The notes under the pieces: generated by a model | Told to the model about the DNA's origin: nothing | What the model saw: the letters and a program-made list of their open reading frames with translations, nothing else | Databases searched by the model: none | NCBI GenBank assembly: GCA_031278965.1 | Contig: JAITJJ010000130.1 | Coordinates: 1-7,562 of the forward strand | DNA from: Deferribacteraceae bacterium | Lineage (GTDB): Bacteria; Chrysiogenota; Deferribacteres; Deferribacterales; JAISNW01 | Length of the DNA stretch: 7,562 bases | Reading direction: 5' to 3' | Translations under genes and position numbers: made by a program | Shown here: positions 5,564 through 7,562 of the stretch, piece by piece | How positions within the stretch are numbered: the stretch's first letter is position 1 | How the letters are laid out: each line of letters opens with the position of its first letter

Positions 5564-6723
5564 TGTATAATATAAAAACGCTAAACAAAATCTCCGCCGC
5601 AGGGCTCTCCCTCCTTCCGACGGATAGGTTCTCCGTAGGCGAACATGCCGATCCGGATGGAATATTAGTTCGCTCTCAGGATATGACATCCTATGAGTTC
5701 TCCGGTAGTCTCCTTGCCATTGCACGTGCGGGGGCGGGAGTAAACAATATTCCCGTTAAAAAATGTTCCGAATTGGGAATAATCGTCTTTAACACCCCAG
5801 GTGCCAATGCCAATGCGGTTTGTGAGCTTGTATTATGTTCCCTATTCCTCGCCTCAAGAGATATAGTCAGCGGAATCAAGTGGGTTTCCTCTTTACAGGG
5901 CGATGATGTGGCAAATCTTGTGGAAAAAGGGAAGTCCGTTTTTGCGGGACAGGAGATAGCGGGAAAAACATTGGGGGTTGTGGGGCTTGGAGCCATTGGG
6001 GTTCGTGTCGCCAACGCCGCCGTAAAATTGGAGATGAATGTATTGGGGTATGATCCGTATATTTCGGTTGCCGCCGCTTGGAAATTATCCCGTCATGCAA
6101 AGAATGCCCACAATCTGCAGACTTTGTATGAAAACTGTGATTATATCTCCCTGCACCTCCCCATGCTCGACTCCACCAGGGGAATGATAAACAGAGATAC
6201 CATAAAAACCATGAAAGACGGAGTGCGAATCCTAAATTTTGCACGGGGGGAGCTTGTGAACGAGGAAGATATTATCGCTGCCCTAAACTCCGGTAAAGTG
6301 GGAAGATATATTACGGATTTTCCATCCCGCGCCATAGTTGACGCAAAAAACACCGTTGCGGTGCCGCACTTGGGAGCGTCAACTCCAGAAAGTGAGGAAA
6401 ACTGCGCCAATATGGCGGTGGCTGAAATTATGGATTATCTTGAAAACGGGAATATAAAAAATTCTGTGAACTTCCCCGATGTAGCCCTGGAACGCTCCGG
6501 CACATTCCGTCTCTGCCTTGTTCATAAAAATATTCAAGGGGAGCTGAATAATATTCTCTCACTGCTCTCCGCAGAAAATATCAATGTGGAGAATATGATC
6601 AACAAGTCAAAAAACGAATACGCCTACACCTTGATGGACCTTAATACGCAGGTTTCTGAAAGTATGCTTGAAAAAGTGCGGAACATAAAAGATATGATCC
6701 GCCTTAGAACCATAGAGCTGTGA
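5563..6723 (+). CDS. serA: D-3-phosphoglycerate dehydrogenase SerA (short, ACT)
   Basis: SerA oxidises 3-phosphoglycerate to 3-phosphohydroxypyruvate with NAD, the committed step of serine synthesis. The 386-residue protein has the D-2-hydroxyacid dehydrogenase core: substrate-site segment RAGAGVNNIP (55-64), NTPGANANAVCELV (77-90), the NAD-binding motif VVGLGAIG (139-146), D164 for the adenosine ribose, ARGELVNEEDI (227-237) with catalytic R228, and PHLGASTPESEENCANM (268-284) with catalytic H269. The usual DVFxxEP segment is replaced by TDFPSRA (251-257), so the standard catalytic Glu is not evident. A C-terminal ACT domain spans about 314-386; H321, N323 and N341 align without gaps with H344, N346 and N364 of E. 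coli SerA, which bind serine, so feedback inhibition is likely. Length fits the short ACT-only class. Its ATG overlaps the serC stop, and its TGA overlaps the next start (GTGA). Confidence 0.94.
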   Translation: MYNIKTLNKISAAGLSLLPTDRFSVGEHADPDGILVRSQDMTSYEFSGSLLAIARAGAGVNNIPVKKCSELGIIVFNTPGANANAVCELVLCSLFLASRDIVSGIKWVSSLQGDDVANLVEKGKSVFAGQEIAGKTLGVVGLGAIGVRVANAAVKLEMNVLGYDPYISVAAAWKLSRHAKNAHNLQTLYENCDYISLHLPMLDSTRGMINRDTIKTMKDGVRILNFARGELVNEEDIIAALNSGKVGRYITDFPSRAIVDAKNTVAVPHLGASTPESEENCANMAVAEIMDYLENGNIKNSVNFPDVALERSGTFRLCLVHKNIQGELNNILSLLSAENINVENMINKSKNEYAYTLMDLNTQVSESMLEKVRNIKDMIRLRTIEL

Positions 6724-7562
6724 AAAAGATTTTTATTTTAGCAGCCTTGGCGCTGACGCTCTTGGGCGGTTGCAACGGAAGGAGCAATAATAAGGCAGTG
6801 GAATTGCGCATTGCCACCCCCTATGGTTTGGGGTATTCCCCTGTGTATGTTATTTCAGAGCTAAAATTGATGGAGAAATATTATCCCAACGTTACCCTCT
6901 CCGTCAAGCGTTACGGAAGCAGCATTTCCCTTAGAAATGCTGCTTTGGAAGCCAACGCCGATATCCTCTTTTCTTCCGTAATTACCCCCATCACCCTTAA
7001 AGACACGGGGTTGAATTTTAAAATCGCCGCGGGGATAGGCACGGCGCCCTATGAGCTAATGGTGGGCGAAAACTCCGGTATTCAATCCTTAGACAATTTC
7101 ACTTCCCAAAACCGCATAGTACTGCACGGTTTTGCATCGCTGCCCCACCTTTCAATATATGTGGCATTGAATAATTATTTCGATAATTATTCCATTGATA
7201 TGGATAACATATCGTCCATCATCCAAACCATGGCGGATCCTGTGGGGTATAACAGCCTCCTCACGGGAGATGTGACCGCCCTTTTTACCACTATCCCATA
7301 CACTGAATATGCGCGGGAAAAGGGTTTCCGCTCGATCCTCTCTTCAAGGGATGTTTTGGGAGACATATCCCTTGTCGCTTCAGTTTCAGAGGAATACTAC
7401 TCTAAATATCCGGCAGTTTACGCCGCCTTTTACGCGGCTCTGGCGGAGGCGGTGGAACTTATAAACACAAGGGATGCAGGGGCGTTAAAAGCTATCTCAA
7501 ACACAGAAAATATCCCCATAGGCGAATTGCTGGTTCTGCTGGAACACGAGGGCTTAATTTTC
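6720..7562 (+). CDS. ABC solute-binding lipoprotein, NMT1/SsuA-like (partial)
   Basis: The frame is open from a GTG at 6720 to the window edge (281 codons, no stop), so the gene is cut at its 3' end. It encodes a lipoprotein: basic MKK, hydrophobic core, then the lipobox LGGC with the lipid-modified Cys at 18. The mature part resembles type II periplasmic binding proteins of the NMT1/SsuA/TauA group: ELRIATPYGLGYSPVYVI (28-45), a LMEKYYPNVTL helix-strand, then AALEANADILFSS (about 72-84), where family members sample the ligand pocket, and a second-lobe segment with VTALFTTIPYTEY (about 181-193). Such proteins feed ABC importers for sulfonates, nitrate, pyrimidine precursors or other small anions and amines; the ligand cannot be read here. 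The start overlaps the serA stop as GTGA, so it is co-translated with serine synthesis genes. Permease and ATPase genes may follow outside the window. Confidence 0.82.
   Translation, partial: MKKIFILAALALTLLGGCNGRSNNKAVELRIATPYGLGYSPVYVISELKLMEKYYPNVTLSVKRYGSSISLRNAALEANADILFSSVITPITLKDTGLNFKIAAGIGTAPYELMVGENSGIQSLDNFTSQNRIVLHGFASLPHLSIYVALNNYFDNYSIDMDNISSIIQTMADPVGYNSLLTGDVTALFTTIPYTEYAREKGFRSILSSRDVLGDISLVASVSEEYYSKYPAVYAAFYAALAEAVELINTRDAGALKAISNTENIPIGELLVLLEHEGLIF

Noticed and set aside
5102..5725. 207-residue minus-strand ORF opposite serC and the start of serA
   Set aside because: It lies fully antisense to two strongly conserved enzymes and has an atypical composition rich in His, Arg and Cys; no promoter or ribosome site was seen.
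1..7562. CRISPR arrays, tRNA or rRNA genes, insertion sequences, attachment sites
   Set aside because: No regularly spaced repeats, cloverleaf-like segments, transposase-like ORFs or long terminal inverted repeats were seen on either strand.

Overview
The window reads as compact chromosomal DNA of a Gram-negative (diderm) bacterium. A family 9 (heptosyltransferase-type) glycosyltransferase and a lipoprotein with a clear lipobox point to an outer-membrane cell envelope. Base composition is intermediate and genes overlap or nearly touch. I cannot name the phylum from this sequence alone. I see no insertion sequence, phage gene, integrase, tRNA, rRNA or CRISPR array.

Layout: two divergent operons face away from an intergenic region of about 300 bp (3846-4147). 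The leftward operon reads, in transcription order, a secreted, membrane-anchored DUF3999-family protein (3845-2619), a GT9 glycosyltransferase (2626-1505), the molybdenum-cofactor guanylyltransferase MobA (1508-900) and the NTP pyrophosphohydrolase MazG (841-80). The first three are joined by short overlaps (8 nt, then ATGA); MazG follows after a short gap. The operon mixes envelope functions with cofactor and nucleotide-pool functions. An extended -10 promoter candidate lies just upstream of it.

The rightward operon starts at a near-consensus sigma-70-type promoter (TTTACA, 17 bp, TATAAT). It reads an unrecognised 101-residue Arg-rich protein that starts at TTG behind a good GGAG site (4148-4453), then serC (4478-5563), serA (5563-6723) and the first 281 codons of an ABC-type solute-binding lipoprotein (6720 to the window edge). 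serC/serA overlap as TGATG and serA/lipoprotein as GTGA, so these three are probably translated in a coupled way. SerA oxidises 3-phosphoglycerate and SerC transaminates the product to phosphoserine. No serB phosphatase is visible. The SerA ACT domain keeps the three positions that bind the feedback inhibitor serine in the E. coli enzyme.

Most of the window is ordinary metabolism and I found no clear new system. The parts most worth a second look are the unrecognised small protein heading the serine operon, the translationally coupled solute-binding lipoprotein, the SerA subfamily without the usual catalytic Glu, and the DUF3999 gene sitting next to a glycosyltransferase instead of its usual partner.
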